Source of the DNA: Candidatus Rifleibacterium amylolyticum
GTDB taxonomy: Bacteria > Muiribacteriota > Ozemobacteria > Ozemobacterales > Ozemobacteraceae
DNA: 64,000 nucleotides
Direction: 5' to 3'
Assembly: GCA_009917695.1 (NCBI GenBank)
Contig: JAACJG010000001.1
Coordinates: 455,219 to 519,218 of the forward strand
Part shown: in pieces, positions 1-8,083 of the stretch
Numbering within the stretch: position 1 is the first letter of the stretch
Layout: every line of letters begins with the position of its first letter
The notes under the pieces: model-generated
Told to the model about the DNA's origin: nothing
What the model saw: the letters and a program-made list of their open reading frames with translations, nothing else
The model's database searches: none
Position numbers and translations under genes: made by a program

Positions 1-857
1 AAAATGCGGCAAATCTTGCTTCTATCCGTCTGAATAGCGGCGAAAGCAGCGATAAGGTATTTGCTGCCAGTGACATGGCGGTTTTTCCGCCGGCAGTCCG
101 CTATATACTTGCTGCGCCCATGCAGGATCAGATTCGTGGCATGTTGATCGCAGATCTTCAGCAGCGTCCAGCTGGTGATTTTAACTTTGAGGCAACACTG
201 TTTTACCCGGTTATGAGCATGGGCGTCGGCATGTTGACTCTGCTGTCTCTTTATATGTTCGTGCTGCCCCAGATGCGTGAAATATTTCTTGGTCTGCGAA
301 TCAAAAGCAGTCCGTTTATTGCCATGGTTTTTGACCTTTGTGGCGAAGGTTCGCTGCTTTTTATCATCTTTTTTGTTTCGATCTTTGCTGGTTTTCTTTA
401 TCTTGCCTTTGTTCTGGCACGCCGCATGACTGATTTTTCCAGGAAAAGAGATGAGATGAATCTTTTGCGGATGCTGGCTGCCGTGCCGGCTGAAAGACGC
501 CTTACCGTAACCGACCTGATGGCGGTCAAACATAATTTCCCGTCACAGCATGCCAATTTCAGGCAACTTGCCCGAGGTATAGCCGATGGCATGGATGTTG
601 CCGCTGCCAGTCGGGCAGCTGGAATCAGCGATGGGCTCGCCTGGTTTTTCGCACTTGCCGTTCACGACTGTGGAACTGAGTCGCGGCTTTTGATGCAGGC
701 TTACGAGTATTATCATGCCAGTATCAAAAATTCTAACGAGAAAACTGTGACCATGATCGAGGTTACCAGCACATTGTTGCTTTCGACTACATTCGGGGCG
801 TTCGCTTATGCTCTGGTAGAGATGATGAACGCCATCTGCATCGGGACGATCCAATGA
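1..857 (+). CDS. Type II secretion/type IV pilus inner-membrane platform protein (GspF/PilC-like), 5' partial
   Basis: The reading frame is open from the first bases of the window (frame 3), so the gene begins upstream; the ATG at 75 is probably internal. The visible 285 codons show two helical halves with long hydrophobic segments (the VMSMGVGMLTLLSLYMFVLP region and LLFIIFFVSIFAGFLYLAFV) and a final segment near VTSTLLLSTTFGAFAYALV, the pattern of a T2SF domain. GspF/PilC proteins form the membrane platform on which the assembly ATPase acts. Its stop overlaps the start of the next gene by 4 bases (ATGA), and the next gene is a second GspF-like protein. The family call rests on topology and neighbours; sequence divergence is high. 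Confidence 0.7.
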   Translation, partial: NAANLASIRLNSGESSDKVFAASDMAVFPPAVRYILAAPMQDQIRGMLIADLQQRPAGDFNFEATLFYPVMSMGVGMLTLLSLYMFVLPQMREIFLGLRIKSSPFIAMVFDLCGEGSLLFIIFFVSIFAGFLYLAFVLARRMTDFSRKRDEMNLLRMLAAVPAERRLTVTDLMAVKHNFPSQHANFRQLARGIADGMDVAAASRAAGISDGLAWFFALAVHDCGTESRLLMQAYEYYHASIKNSNEKTVTMIEVTSTLLLSTTFGAFAYALVEMMNAICIGTIQ

Positions 858-1867
858 CAGTAAAAGCCGCCAACCAGGAAATAATCATGTTCTGCCAGAT
901 GCTGTCGCTGGCTCTCAAAACCGGCCGCCCTTTGCCTGAATCTCTGGCTAAACTCTCGGGACAAAGGCCCGACAACAAGGCTTCGCAATGGTGTCGTGAA
1001 ATTGCTGAGAAAATGGCGTCGGGGTATTCGGTTCAGGAGGTCTGTAGTAGTCTCGCCGATTTCGACCCTGTACTGGCCAGGCTGTTGCCGCTGCTGGGAG
1101 ATAACCGCCTGATCAGGGTTCTCGATTTTTACACGCGCTGTCTGATCAATTTCGAAATGGTGCGCGACCGCATGAAAACAGCTCTGTTTTATCCTCTTAT
1201 GATACTGGCTTTCGTGCTGGCAAACCTTTGTTATCTTAATCTGAACCTTTTTCCACAGGTCATGGTATCGCTGGCTGAATCAGAGAGGTCACTGCCGATA
1301 ATGGTGCGCCTGCTGCATTTTACCGAAGCCAGTCTCTGGCCGATATCTCTGATTGTGCCAGTTCTGATTGCTGCCGTATTCTTGGTGACGATCAAGGCCG
1401 TTGCCGGCATGGTCGATAAAGACTCGCTGATAACCAGACTGTATGGCTTTGCCGATGCTGCCAGACTGCAGGAGACCGCGAGATTGCAGAGTATGGTCAG
1501 CCTTTATCTGCAGGCCGGATTGTCGCTGGAAAAGGCTGTCGACAACTGCGCTCAGATGGCGGGAAAAAGCGATGCCGCCGACCTGCTGAGTATCGGCCGC
1601 GTGCTGTCACAGGGGCGCCCGGCCGAAGAAGCTTTTTGTTACAGCGATGTGTTTATGGAAATAGCCCACGCCGATCTTACTCCCGACCTCTACGCTGAAA
1701 AGCTCGAATATGCTTCCGAGAGCAACTTTCGTCGTTCATGCGCCAGTATCAGAACGAGTTCGCAGATGATGGCGATAACTGCTCTGCTGGCAGCCGGGCT
1801 CTTTGTTGCGTTGATTACTTCTGGCATATTCGATACATATTACTGGTTGATCTGGATGTTTTCATGA
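854..1867 (+). CDS. Second GspF/PilC-like platform protein
   Basis: 337 residues. Two T2SF-like halves can be seen: a cytoplasmic helical part at about 1-110, then hydrophobic segments around residues 115-135 (FYPLMILAFVLANLCYLNL) and 155-180. A second helical part (QSMVSLYLQAGLSLEKAVDNCA) resembles the repeated T2SF motif, and a last membrane segment ends the protein (MAITALLAAGLFVALITSG). Start overlaps the preceding stop by 4 bases, implying translational coupling. Having two adjacent GspF-like genes is unusual; they may act as a heteromeric platform. It is followed at once by prepilin-like genes. Confidence 0.75.
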   Translation: MTVKAANQEIIMFCQMLSLALKTGRPLPESLAKLSGQRPDNKASQWCREIAEKMASGYSVQEVCSSLADFDPVLARLLPLLGDNRLIRVLDFYTRCLINFEMVRDRMKTALFYPLMILAFVLANLCYLNLNLFPQVMVSLAESERSLPIMVRLLHFTEASLWPISLIVPVLIAAVFLVTIKAVAGMVDKDSLITRLYGFADAARLQETARLQSMVSLYLQAGLSLEKAVDNCAQMAGKSDAADLLSIGRVLSQGRPAEEAFCYSDVFMEIAHADLTPDLYAEKLEYASESNFRRSCASIRTSSQMMAITALLAAGLFVALITSGIFDTYYWLIWMFS

Positions 1868-2235
1868 AACGACGACATGGCTTGACTCTTCTCGAAACCT
1901 GCCTGACCATGACTCTGGCTTCGATTCTGCTGACCACCCTGTTTTTTTTGACAAACAACCATCGCAACATGTTAAGGCGTCTGGATAATAACACTTCGGC
2001 ACTCTACATGCTGGAGAGCATGCGAAATTTTGCAAAGTTCCAGCTGGAAAATGGAGTTCCGCTGGCTTCGGTGACCAGTCGCGACCTGCTGGAATTTGTC
2101 GAATGCAGCCATGAATGGCGAGTTCTGGTTAAAGTGACCAGCGAAGCCGGGGTCGACAAACTCGTGATCAGTCTTGCCAGAATCGACGGCAAAACTCCTG
2201 ATTGCGTATATACAACCGAGGTGACCTCGAGATGA
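1864..2235 (+). CDS. Prepilin-like protein (type II/IV pseudopilin)
   Basis: 123 residues. The ATG at 1864 overlaps the preceding stop; an upstream in-frame start at 1738 would lie inside the previous gene. After a short basic leader (MKRRHG) comes LTLLETCLTMTLASILLTTL, a class III signal peptide with Gly at -1 and Glu at +5 of the mature protein, then a hydrophobic helix. The remainder (about 90 residues) is a soluble domain I cannot assign. Probably a minor pseudopilin processed by a prepilin peptidase not encoded in this window. Confidence 0.8.
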   Translation: MKRRHGLTLLETCLTMTLASILLTTLFFLTNNHRNMLRRLDNNTSALYMLESMRNFAKFQLENGVPLASVTSRDLLEFVECSHEWRVLVKVTSEAGVDKLVISLARIDGKTPDCVYTTEVTSR

Positions 2236-2651
2236 GAAAAAAGGCTTTTACTCTGATCGAGCTGATGATTGTCGTAGCGATAATCAGCATTGCCACTGCC
2301 GGCTTCTATGCCGGGTTCCCACCTCTTTTTGATGATCTTGACAGATACCAGACGCTGATTGAAGAAAACAGAAGTTTGACTCTCGTATATGGAAAAATTC
2401 GCGATTGTCTTAAAAAATGCCGCAGCATTGCTGTCGTAAAAGAGGGCCGCATACTGTTTGATAATGACAATGTAATTGCAGTTGAGAATTTTGGGCAGGA
2501 TATCCGGGTGAACGGCCGTGTGGTCAAGCTGCAAGGGCGTGCCAGTATTTCTGAGATCGAGCAAATCAGCGACACCATGTTCATAACCCGGGTGACGACC
2601 GGGCGCGAAACCTTGCGAATACTCTGGAGAACAGGAGCTGCGAATGACTAA
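2232..2651 (+). CDS. Prepilin-like protein (pseudopilin)
   Basis: 139 residues, starting at the ATG at 2232 that overlaps the previous stop by 4 bases. The N-terminus MRKKAFTLIELMIVVAIISI is a textbook type IV prepilin leader with cleavage expected between Ala5 and Phe6 (Ala instead of the usual Gly at -1), Glu at mature position 5 and a hydrophobic alpha-1 helix. The C-terminal domain is beta-rich and predicted exported. Likely a minor pseudopilin (GspH/FimT-like) of the same pilus or secretion machine. Confidence 0.85.
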   Translation: MRKKAFTLIELMIVVAIISIATAGFYAGFPPLFDDLDRYQTLIEENRSLTLVYGKIRDCLKKCRSIAVVKEGRILFDNDNVIAVENFGQDIRVNGRVVKLQGRASISEIEQISDTMFITRVTTGRETLRILWRTGAAND

Positions 2652-2871
2652 CCGGACAAGCTCCAGTGTTGTGGGGAGGCGGCGTGGTTTTACGCTGTAT
2701 CTGATGTTTCTGCTGTTGTTCTTGATGATTTTCAGCGGCTTTCTGACTCAGAGTATCGAAATTTTGGCGCTGGCGGGAATGCAGTCGGATTATCTAAGCA
2801 AAGAAAGCAAAGTAAAGTCTGGTTCAACCTGGTATCTCGAAAATCTTCTGGGCCCGGCCGAACTCGAATAA
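2644..2871 (+). CDS. Short pseudopilin-like protein lacking the conserved Glu5
   Basis: 75 residues; start overlaps the preceding gene by 8 bases. The sequence RRRGFTLYLMFLLLFLMIFSGF resembles a prepilin leader (Gly then FTL) but mature position 5 is Leu, not Glu. Loss of Glu5 is known in GspK-type minor pseudopilins, which cap the filament tip; here the soluble domain is only about 40 residues, far shorter than GspK or PilX. It could also be a degraded minor pilin or a small membrane protein. It is the last gene of this cluster. Confidence 0.6.
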   Translation: MTNRTSSSVVGRRRGFTLYLMFLLLFLMIFSGFLTQSIEILALAGMQSDYLSKESKVKSGSTWYLENLLGPAELE

Positions 2872-2880
2872 TTTTGCGTA

Positions 2881-2909
2881 TTGCGTAAATGCCGGTTTTT
2901 TATTAGAAT
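2881..2909 (+). promoter_or_regulatory. Putative sigma-70 promoter for the ATP-grasp gene
   Basis: TTGCGT at 2881-2886 and TAGAAT at 2904-2909 are separated by 17 bp, about 85 bp before the ATG at 2994. Fits a housekeeping promoter with an imperfect -35; its position after the pilin cluster suggests a new transcription unit. Confidence 0.45.
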
Positions 2910-2993
2910 CTATGCGGGTTGCATCGGCCAATGCAATTTGTGATGAGCTTTCGCAAAGAATGACATCGCTATTTCAGGCTCAGGAAGCTGTAA

Positions 2994-4157
2994 ATGAACT
3001 TTATTTATCTATCCCCACACTTCCCTCCAAATTTCTGTGACTTTGTTGTCGGGCTTGCCAGCCGTGGCATACGGGTTCTTGGGATTGGCGACGAAGACTA
3101 TCACCATCTGCCTCCGGCACTGCATGGCGCCCTTACTGATTATTTCAAGGTCGATTCTCTTGACGATTACGAACAGGCATACCGTGCCGCCGCCTTTCTG
3201 ATTTACCGGCATGGCCGGGTGAGTCGGGTTGAATCGCACAACGAACACTGGATGATGCATGAAGCCAGATTACGGGAAGATTTCAATATTCCCGGACCTG
3301 GCATTGCACAGACTGTAAAAATCAAGCGCAAGTCTGAAATGAAAAAGATTTTCAGAGCATGTGATGCGCCGATTGTAGACGGAGAGTTGATAAGCGGGCG
3401 GGATTCGCTCGACCTCTTCGTTAAAAAGCATGGTTTCCCTGTTTTCGCCAAGCCAGATACTGGCGTTGGCGCCATCGCCGCCTACAAAATCGAACGCCAG
3501 GCTGATATCGATAATTTCTGGCGGACAAAACCGCCGGTAGATTACTTTGTTGAGCCTTTCATCGATGGCGAGCTTATGACATTCGACGGCATCTGTGATC
3601 AGAACGGCGAAATCGTGTTTTATTCTTCCTTGCGTTCAGTTAACGGTGCTTTTGATCTGGTTGCCTATAATGAGGACCTCAGTTTCTATCTGGTGCGCGA
3701 TATTCCGGCTGAGGCCGAAAAAATCGGCAGAAAAATCGTCAGGGAATTCGATATTCGCGCCAAATTTTTTCATCTGGAATTTTTGCGACGGAAGAGCGAT
3801 GGCAAACTTTTTGTTCTGGAAATGAACTGTCGCCCGCCAGGTGGCTATACTGTCGATCTGATGAACTTCAGTGCCGATATCAACGTGTATCAGGAATGGG
3901 CTAACATAATCGCCGAAAACCGTTTCTCGGCACAGGTTGAGCGCAAATATTTCGCTGCCCATATCGCGCGTAAATTCGGTAAAACCTACAGGAATTCAAT
4001 TGCAGAAATCTTTGACCGTTATGGCGACAAAATCGCCATGCACACACAAGTTCCATTGGTGTTTTCGGAAGTCATGGGCAATGAGGCCTTTATTGTGCGC
4101 TCACCCGACGAAAACGACATTTTTTCGATGATCGAGTTCATTCAGCAGAAAGCCTGA
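2994..4157 (+). CDS. ATP-grasp domain protein (carboxylate-amine ligase type)
   Basis: 387 residues, ATG preceded by AGGAAG at a suitable distance. The central part carries ATP-grasp features: FPVFAKPDTGVGAIAAYKI (nucleotide-binding glycine loop, residues about 145-165), VDYFVEPFIDGELMTFDG, and the metal-binding C-terminal strand FVLEMNCRPPGGYTVD (about 275-292). N-terminal residues 1-90 form a Rossmann-like pre-ATP-grasp part. Such enzymes join a carboxylate to an amine or thiol via an acyl phosphate; the substrate cannot be read from sequence or from neighbours. It stands alone between its own promoter and a strong terminator-like palindrome. Confidence 0.75.
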   Translation: MNFIYLSPHFPPNFCDFVVGLASRGIRVLGIGDEDYHHLPPALHGALTDYFKVDSLDDYEQAYRAAAFLIYRHGRVSRVESHNEHWMMHEARLREDFNIPGPGIAQTVKIKRKSEMKKIFRACDAPIVDGELISGRDSLDLFVKKHGFPVFAKPDTGVGAIAAYKIERQADIDNFWRTKPPVDYFVEPFIDGELMTFDGICDQNGEIVFYSSLRSVNGAFDLVAYNEDLSFYLVRDIPAEAEKIGRKIVREFDIRAKFFHLEFLRRKSDGKLFVLEMNCRPPGGYTVDLMNFSADINVYQEWANIIAENRFSAQVERKYFAAHIARKFGKTYRNSIAEIFDRYGDKIAMHTQVPLVFSEVMGNEAFIVRSPDENDIFSMIEFIQQKA

Positions 4158-4182
4158 AAACCGGCTGAGTCCAGCAAAATTA

Positions 4183-4218
4183 CAGAGCGGCTTAAGACCT
4201 GGGTCTTAAGCCGCTCTG
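4183..4218. terminator. Bidirectional terminator: 17-bp perfect inverted repeat
   Basis: CAGAGCGGCTTAAGACC (4183-4199) and its exact reverse complement (4202-4218) are separated by only 2 bases, between convergent genes ending at 4157 (+) and 4241 (-). Read on the minus strand the stem is followed by TAATTTT, a modest U-tract; on the plus strand by GTTATT. Best explained as a shared terminator. Confidence 0.7.
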
Positions 4219-4240
4219 GTTATTGCGTGACTACTGGAGA

Positions 4241-5800
4241 TCAGCTGGCTTCTTTGGCTTTGGCTGATTCCTGAGCGGTGATGGTTTTGTAGAAGTTGAG
4301 AACATCAGACTTGGTGACTGTGAAGTCGGTCGAAAAAACAGCATCTTTTTTGTGATCGACAACTTTTATGCTCATCCGATCGCCCGGGTTGGCCGCTGCG
4401 ATTCCAGATTTGGTCGAGGCGTTGAGCACGAAATTGATCTGCGAATCATTTTCAGGGTTTATATAGCCAATGGCTTCGAGTGAGTTGCTTTCGTTACGGA
4501 GGTGGGCCTTGTAGCCACCGGAACCATTGGTAGCAAGCAGATCGGCTAACTTTTTCGAATCGAGATGCACCAGGAAATACTTGGTCAGATGTTCGACCAG
4601 CCCGTCAGATTCCTGATTGAGGTCGAAGTCGAGATCAACGTCGCAGCGCCCGGCAAGGATTTCGTCTTTTTCGAGGTAATGCGGAGCGAATCTTATGACA
4701 TTGCCACTTTTGACTTCGGCAATCTGGAACAGAAGGATGTCCTGGGTAGCCAGCAGACCAAGAGGCGACAGGTCAAGCTCAGCGCTTCCGGCTTCGAGCT
4801 GGGTCGCATTCAGAGCTTTCTGTATCGTTTTGGAGGTTCCGACGTTCTTGATGTGCAGAACTGCTTCTTCAGGGAATCTAGTATTGTCGTCGCCGCTGAT
4901 AAAGTTTATAACAGCTTTCAACGAGCGGGTAGAAGCGGTAACATCAGAGGAGTCTCCTTCAAGATGCTGCTTGGCCAGGCGCCAGATAGAATCTTTCTGC
5001 AGAGCATCAAGCTTGAGCTTGGCTTCTTTGTAGTTGGGGTTGATCGCCAGGGCTTTCTTGAACTGGGTCATTGCCAGTTCTGATTTGCCGGCGAGATGGT
5101 AGAAGTTGGCCAGCTTGGTATGCAGGTCGGGAAACTTGGGGCTGGTGTTGACGAACTTCTCATGCAGGTCAATAACAGTGTCGAGTTTTCTGAGATAGCC
5201 GGTCAGTTCGAACAGTTTGGGTCTGAGGCCGGGATAGCTCGGATAGAGCGTTGAAGCCTTGTTATATGATTTGTAAGCGAGGTAGAGACGGCCAGACTGA
5301 TAGAAGATTTCGCCGAGCGTATAGAACAGTCGGGGATTTTTGTTTTCAACACCGAGCAGCATTTCGATGGCGTCTTCGCTTTTGCCCACTTTTGCCAGGC
5401 AGATTGCGAGATTAAGTTTAGCCTCAAGGTAATTCGGGTTGGCTTTGAGGGCTTTCTTGAACTGAATTGCAGCTTCTTCGTGGTGCTCGTTGATCATCAG
5501 AATCTTGCCATAGTCGTTGATCAGATCGAGATGGTTCGGATTCGCGGCAATCTTTGCTTCAACTGCGGCAATTGCACGGTCGAAGCTCTCTTTGCTGCCT
5601 GATAGATGTGAAAGATAGCCGAGTGCGACATGCTGATTTTCATCGAGAGATATCGCTTTCTGGAACGCTTCTAGTGCTTCTGAAAGCTTATCTTCGACCA
5701 GGAATATTTCACCGAGCAATTCGCAGAGCGGTGCCGATGACTGCGAATATTCCATAAAGGAAAGCAGGTTGCTTTTAGCTTCTTCTATGTAGCCGAACAA
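4241..5800 (-). CDS. TPR-repeat protein; likely C-terminal part of a frameshifted fusion with the ATPase at 5805-7157
   Basis: 519 residues when started at the TTG at 5800, the first usable start codon. Residues about 1-265 contain at least six TPR-type helical pairs (for example LSEALEAFQKAISLDENQ, HHEEAAIQFKKALKANPN, SELAMTQFKKALAINPN); the C-terminal 240 residues are not recognised. The frame stays open upstream of the TTG to 5896 and reads sensibly (NPRDVRSQVKYVRYNLLFGY), with no ATG/GTG and no clear ribosome-binding site. It overlaps the end of the upstream gene in another frame. This suggests one original gene broken by an extra C in the C7 run at 5873-5879. Role: protein-protein scaffold, possibly tied to the ATPase. 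Confidence 0.75.
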   Translation of the reverse strand: MFGYIEEAKSNLLSFMEYSQSSAPLCELLGEIFLVEDKLSEALEAFQKAISLDENQHVALGYLSHLSGSKESFDRAIAAVEAKIAANPNHLDLINDYGKILMINEHHEEAAIQFKKALKANPNYLEAKLNLAICLAKVGKSEDAIEMLLGVENKNPRLFYTLGEIFYQSGRLYLAYKSYNKASTLYPSYPGLRPKLFELTGYLRKLDTVIDLHEKFVNTSPKFPDLHTKLANFYHLAGKSELAMTQFKKALAINPNYKEAKLKLDALQKDSIWRLAKQHLEGDSSDVTASTRSLKAVINFISGDDNTRFPEEAVLHIKNVGTSKTIQKALNATQLEAGSAELDLSPLGLLATQDILLFQIAEVKSGNVIRFAPHYLEKDEILAGRCDVDLDFDLNQESDGLVEHLTKYFLVHLDSKKLADLLATNGSGGYKAHLRNESNSLEAIGYINPENDSQINFVLNASTKSGIAAANPGDRMSIKVVDHKKDAVFSTDFTVTKSDVLNFYKTITAQESAKAKEAS

Positions 5801-5804
5801 CAGG

Positions 5805-7157
5805 TTATAGCGAACATACTTGACCTGTGAACGAACGTCGCGCGGGTTGATGATCGGTGAAAAGCTGCTGCCGGGGGGGCGGGTTGAGCTGGCTCAGCTG
5901 CAGGTTGATAACCTGCTCGGGATCTTTCTCGCCGAACAGCATCGAAAAAATATTGCCCTTGGTCTGAGGCTTCTTGAGGTTTACTTCTTTTAAAACGTTG
6001 CGCACCAGCAATCGCAATACTTCACAGTATGGACTGGTGGGGTTAAGATCGTATGCTGGTTTGCCGAACTGCGGTTCGAAGTCGGGAATGCGCGGCAATC
6101 CGCCGATGACCGGGTATGGGAAAACCCGGCTGGTTTTACTGGTTGTGAAGTCCGGTCCAATGTTGTTACCCAGCAGTATCAAGCGTTCACGCGGATAGCT
6201 CAGCTTGGATATGCCATGGAAGAATCTGACATTGTCGGTGATAGTAGACAGACTGGCAAAATTGATAATGAAGAATACGAAGTCTGAGGTATCTAATACA
6301 GTGTACAGGTTCTCATCGAAGATTGAGCCGGTGTCAGTAATGACGTAATCATAATGCTTTTTCGCTTCTTTGAGCAGCTTGATGATGTCGGTGGCATGAA
6401 TCTGTTCGGCTTCGAGAAAGCTGCGCGGAGCCGGTATCGTGAACAGATTTTCACTTAGTCTTATGCTTTCGCTGAGAAGGTTGAACTTCTGTTCATCGGC
6501 GCGATATCTGTTGGTGATATCGACGATAGAGCGCGGCGAGTGTACTCCGAGAAGATGGGTGCCGCCGCCAAAATACAGATCGAGGTCAAGAAAGAGGACC
6601 TTCTTATTAAGTTCGGTAGAGAGGATGCGGGCGAGACTTGTGGCAAAAGTGGTTTTGCCATAGCCATCTTTGGCCGAGGCTACCGTTATCATCTGGCATT
6701 CTTTTTTGGCCGTGGATGTTGTAACAGCTGTATTTGGCCCGGTGATGATAAGTTTGTTGGTATCGCGAAGTCGTTGCGAGAGTGTAGCTAGAAGCTTTAA
6801 GCTGATGGAAGGGTAGTTATGAATAAGTTTTTCAAAATCAGGCCCTTCGATCACTATAAGCGAAGTAGTCTGGAGTGTGCGGGCAGAAGCTGAGCGTGTT
6901 GCGGCCTTTTCAAAAAAAGCCATTTCGCCAAAATAATCACCATTCTTCATTACGGCCATGGATTGCTCGCCGTTGAGAGGCGTTCGCTTGTAAATCTCTA
7001 CCTGACCGGTCTCAACGATATAGATGTTTTTTTCAAAGTCACCCTCGTTGAACACCGATTCTCCCCGGGTAAGGTGTAGCCTGCGGGCGATACTGTTGAT
7101 CTGGGCGATTTCGGTCGGGTTAAGCGAAGAAAAGAGCTCTATTTTTTGTAAATCCAT
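5805..7157 (-). CDS. Cyclic-nucleotide-binding domain plus MinD/CpaE-like P-loop ATPase
   Basis: 450 residues. Residues 1-140 form a CRP-type cNMP-binding beta-roll (ELFSSLNPTEIAQI, VFNEGDFEKNIYIVETGQVEIY, NGDYFGEMAFFEKAATRSASA). From about 155 comes a deviant Walker A motif, AKDGYGKTTFATSLA, with the signature lysine of the MinD/ParA class, followed by FLDLDLYFGGG (A' region). This is the domain order of CpaE-like localisation or regulatory ATPases, but with cNMP binding in place of a receiver domain. The last 26 residues, after LNPPP, lie in a frame that ends just past a C7 homopolymer and look non-native. ATG at 7157 has AGGA upstream and a good promoter. Confidence 0.85.
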   Translation of the reverse strand: MDLQKIELFSSLNPTEIAQINSIARRLHLTRGESVFNEGDFEKNIYIVETGQVEIYKRTPLNGEQSMAVMKNGDYFGEMAFFEKAATRSASARTLQTTSLIVIEGPDFEKLIHNYPSISLKLLATLSQRLRDTNKLIITGPNTAVTTSTAKKECQMITVASAKDGYGKTTFATSLARILSTELNKKVLFLDLDLYFGGGTHLLGVHSPRSIVDITNRYRADEQKFNLLSESIRLSENLFTIPAPRSFLEAEQIHATDIIKLLKEAKKHYDYVITDTGSIFDENLYTVLDTSDFVFFIINFASLSTITDNVRFFHGISKLSYPRERLILLGNNIGPDFTTSKTSRVFPYPVIGGLPRIPDFEPQFGKPAYDLNPTSPYCEVLRLLVRNVLKEVNLKKPQTKGNIFSMLFGEKDPEQVINLQLSQLNPPPRQQLFTDHQPARRSFTGQVCSL

Positions 7158-7195
7158 AGTAATCCTGTCACTCTCATAGATTTTAGCACCTAAGA

Positions 7196-7225
7196 ATTAT
7201 ATGCCACGATTTTGTCGCAAGTCAA
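7196..7225 (-). promoter_or_regulatory. Sigma-70 promoter for the cNMP/ATPase gene
   Basis: On the minus strand TTGACT (7225-7220) and a perfect TATAAT (7201-7196) are 18 bp apart, about 40 bp before the ATG at 7157. Confidence 0.7.
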
Positions 7226-7234
7226 CCGAAATGC

Positions 7235-7264
7235 TTGATTAAACAATTAAAATAATTGTATGCT
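7235..7264 (+). promoter_or_regulatory. Putative sigma-70 promoter, divergent from the preceding one
   Basis: TTGATT (7235-7240) and TATGCT (7259-7264) with 18-bp spacing in an A+T-rich stretch, 25 bp before the ATG at 7289. It would start the gene run that continues into comEC. Confidence 0.45.
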
Positions 7265-7288
7265 GAAAAAAACTCCCGGGGGTACATG

Positions 7289-8071
7289 ATGTCTGAACAA
7301 GCAGCAAATTCACTGAACCAGAAGTTTGAACTCAGATCTTATGCGGTTTATTTCGATATTGCCGACAGTCTTGCCGCCGAAGAGATGCTTGACAGCCTGG
7401 ATCGAGCAACGCCTGTTTTCAAACAGGTCTTCAATTTTCAGGAAGACCCGCCTGGTAACTTCTTTATCATGAAGAATGAGGCAGAAATGGAGCAGTCAAC
7501 GGGTTCTCCTGTCAAAGTTGGCGAGTGCTTGAGGGTCTTATACCAGAACAACGCTATCTTCCTTCTGCCTGATAAGCTTGAGACCGGTATTGGCGAGGTC
7601 GCGACACGCGAGCTCGGGCATCTGTTCTTCAATAATCGAGTAAACGAGAGAGAACTGGCCTTGCGCCAGTGGCGAACTCCATCCTGGTTGCGCGAAGGCT
7701 TCGCTCTGCAGGCGGCTTACAAGATACGTCCCGACAGTCGTGAGTGGTTGCAGGCCGGCTGGATCAGACTTCAGGACGCTCAGAAGAGCGGACAACTCAT
7801 CAAGCCAGCAATTCTTTCGAAAGATATTAATCTTATTCCTGATCCGGGACGGCGGCAGCTGGCTCTATATCAGGCTTTTTACATGGTCAGGCTGCTTCTC
7901 GGCATCTATTGTGACAGCTTTTTTACCAAATATTCAACGCTTATGGGCGCACTCGAAGACATGGAAGCAGAGACCTGTTTCAGACAGATTACCAGTTTCG
8001 ATTTTGAAAAGTTCTTTTCATTGTTCAGTGACTGGGTGCAAAAGACTAACGCCTGGTCAGCAATGGAATAA
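7289..8071 (+). CDS. Peptidase-MA-like protein with a broken HExxH motif
   Basis: 260 residues from the ATG at 7289 (GGGGGT five bases upstream; the adjacent ATG at 7286 is possible). The layout recalls gluzincin peptidases of the MA clan: a segment T-R-E-L-G-H-L-F at about 106-113 followed some 25 residues later by WLREGFALQAA. In active members the first would read HExxH and the second supplies the downstream glutamate. Here the first histidine is Arg107, so zinc binding should be lost or altered. No signal peptide is seen. Probably a non-catalytic relative. Upstream of the competence genes, with a 55-codon gene between. Confidence 0.55.
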   Translation: MSEQAANSLNQKFELRSYAVYFDIADSLAAEEMLDSLDRATPVFKQVFNFQEDPPGNFFIMKNEAEMEQSTGSPVKVGECLRVLYQNNAIFLLPDKLETGIGEVATRELGHLFFNNRVNERELALRQWRTPSWLREGFALQAAYKIRPDSREWLQAGWIRLQDAQKSGQLIKPAILSKDINLIPDPGRRQLALYQAFYMVRLLLGIYCDSFFTKYSTLMGALEDMEAETCFRQITSFDFEKFFSLFSDWVQKTNAWSAME

Positions 8072-8083
8072 CAGGATTATCTG

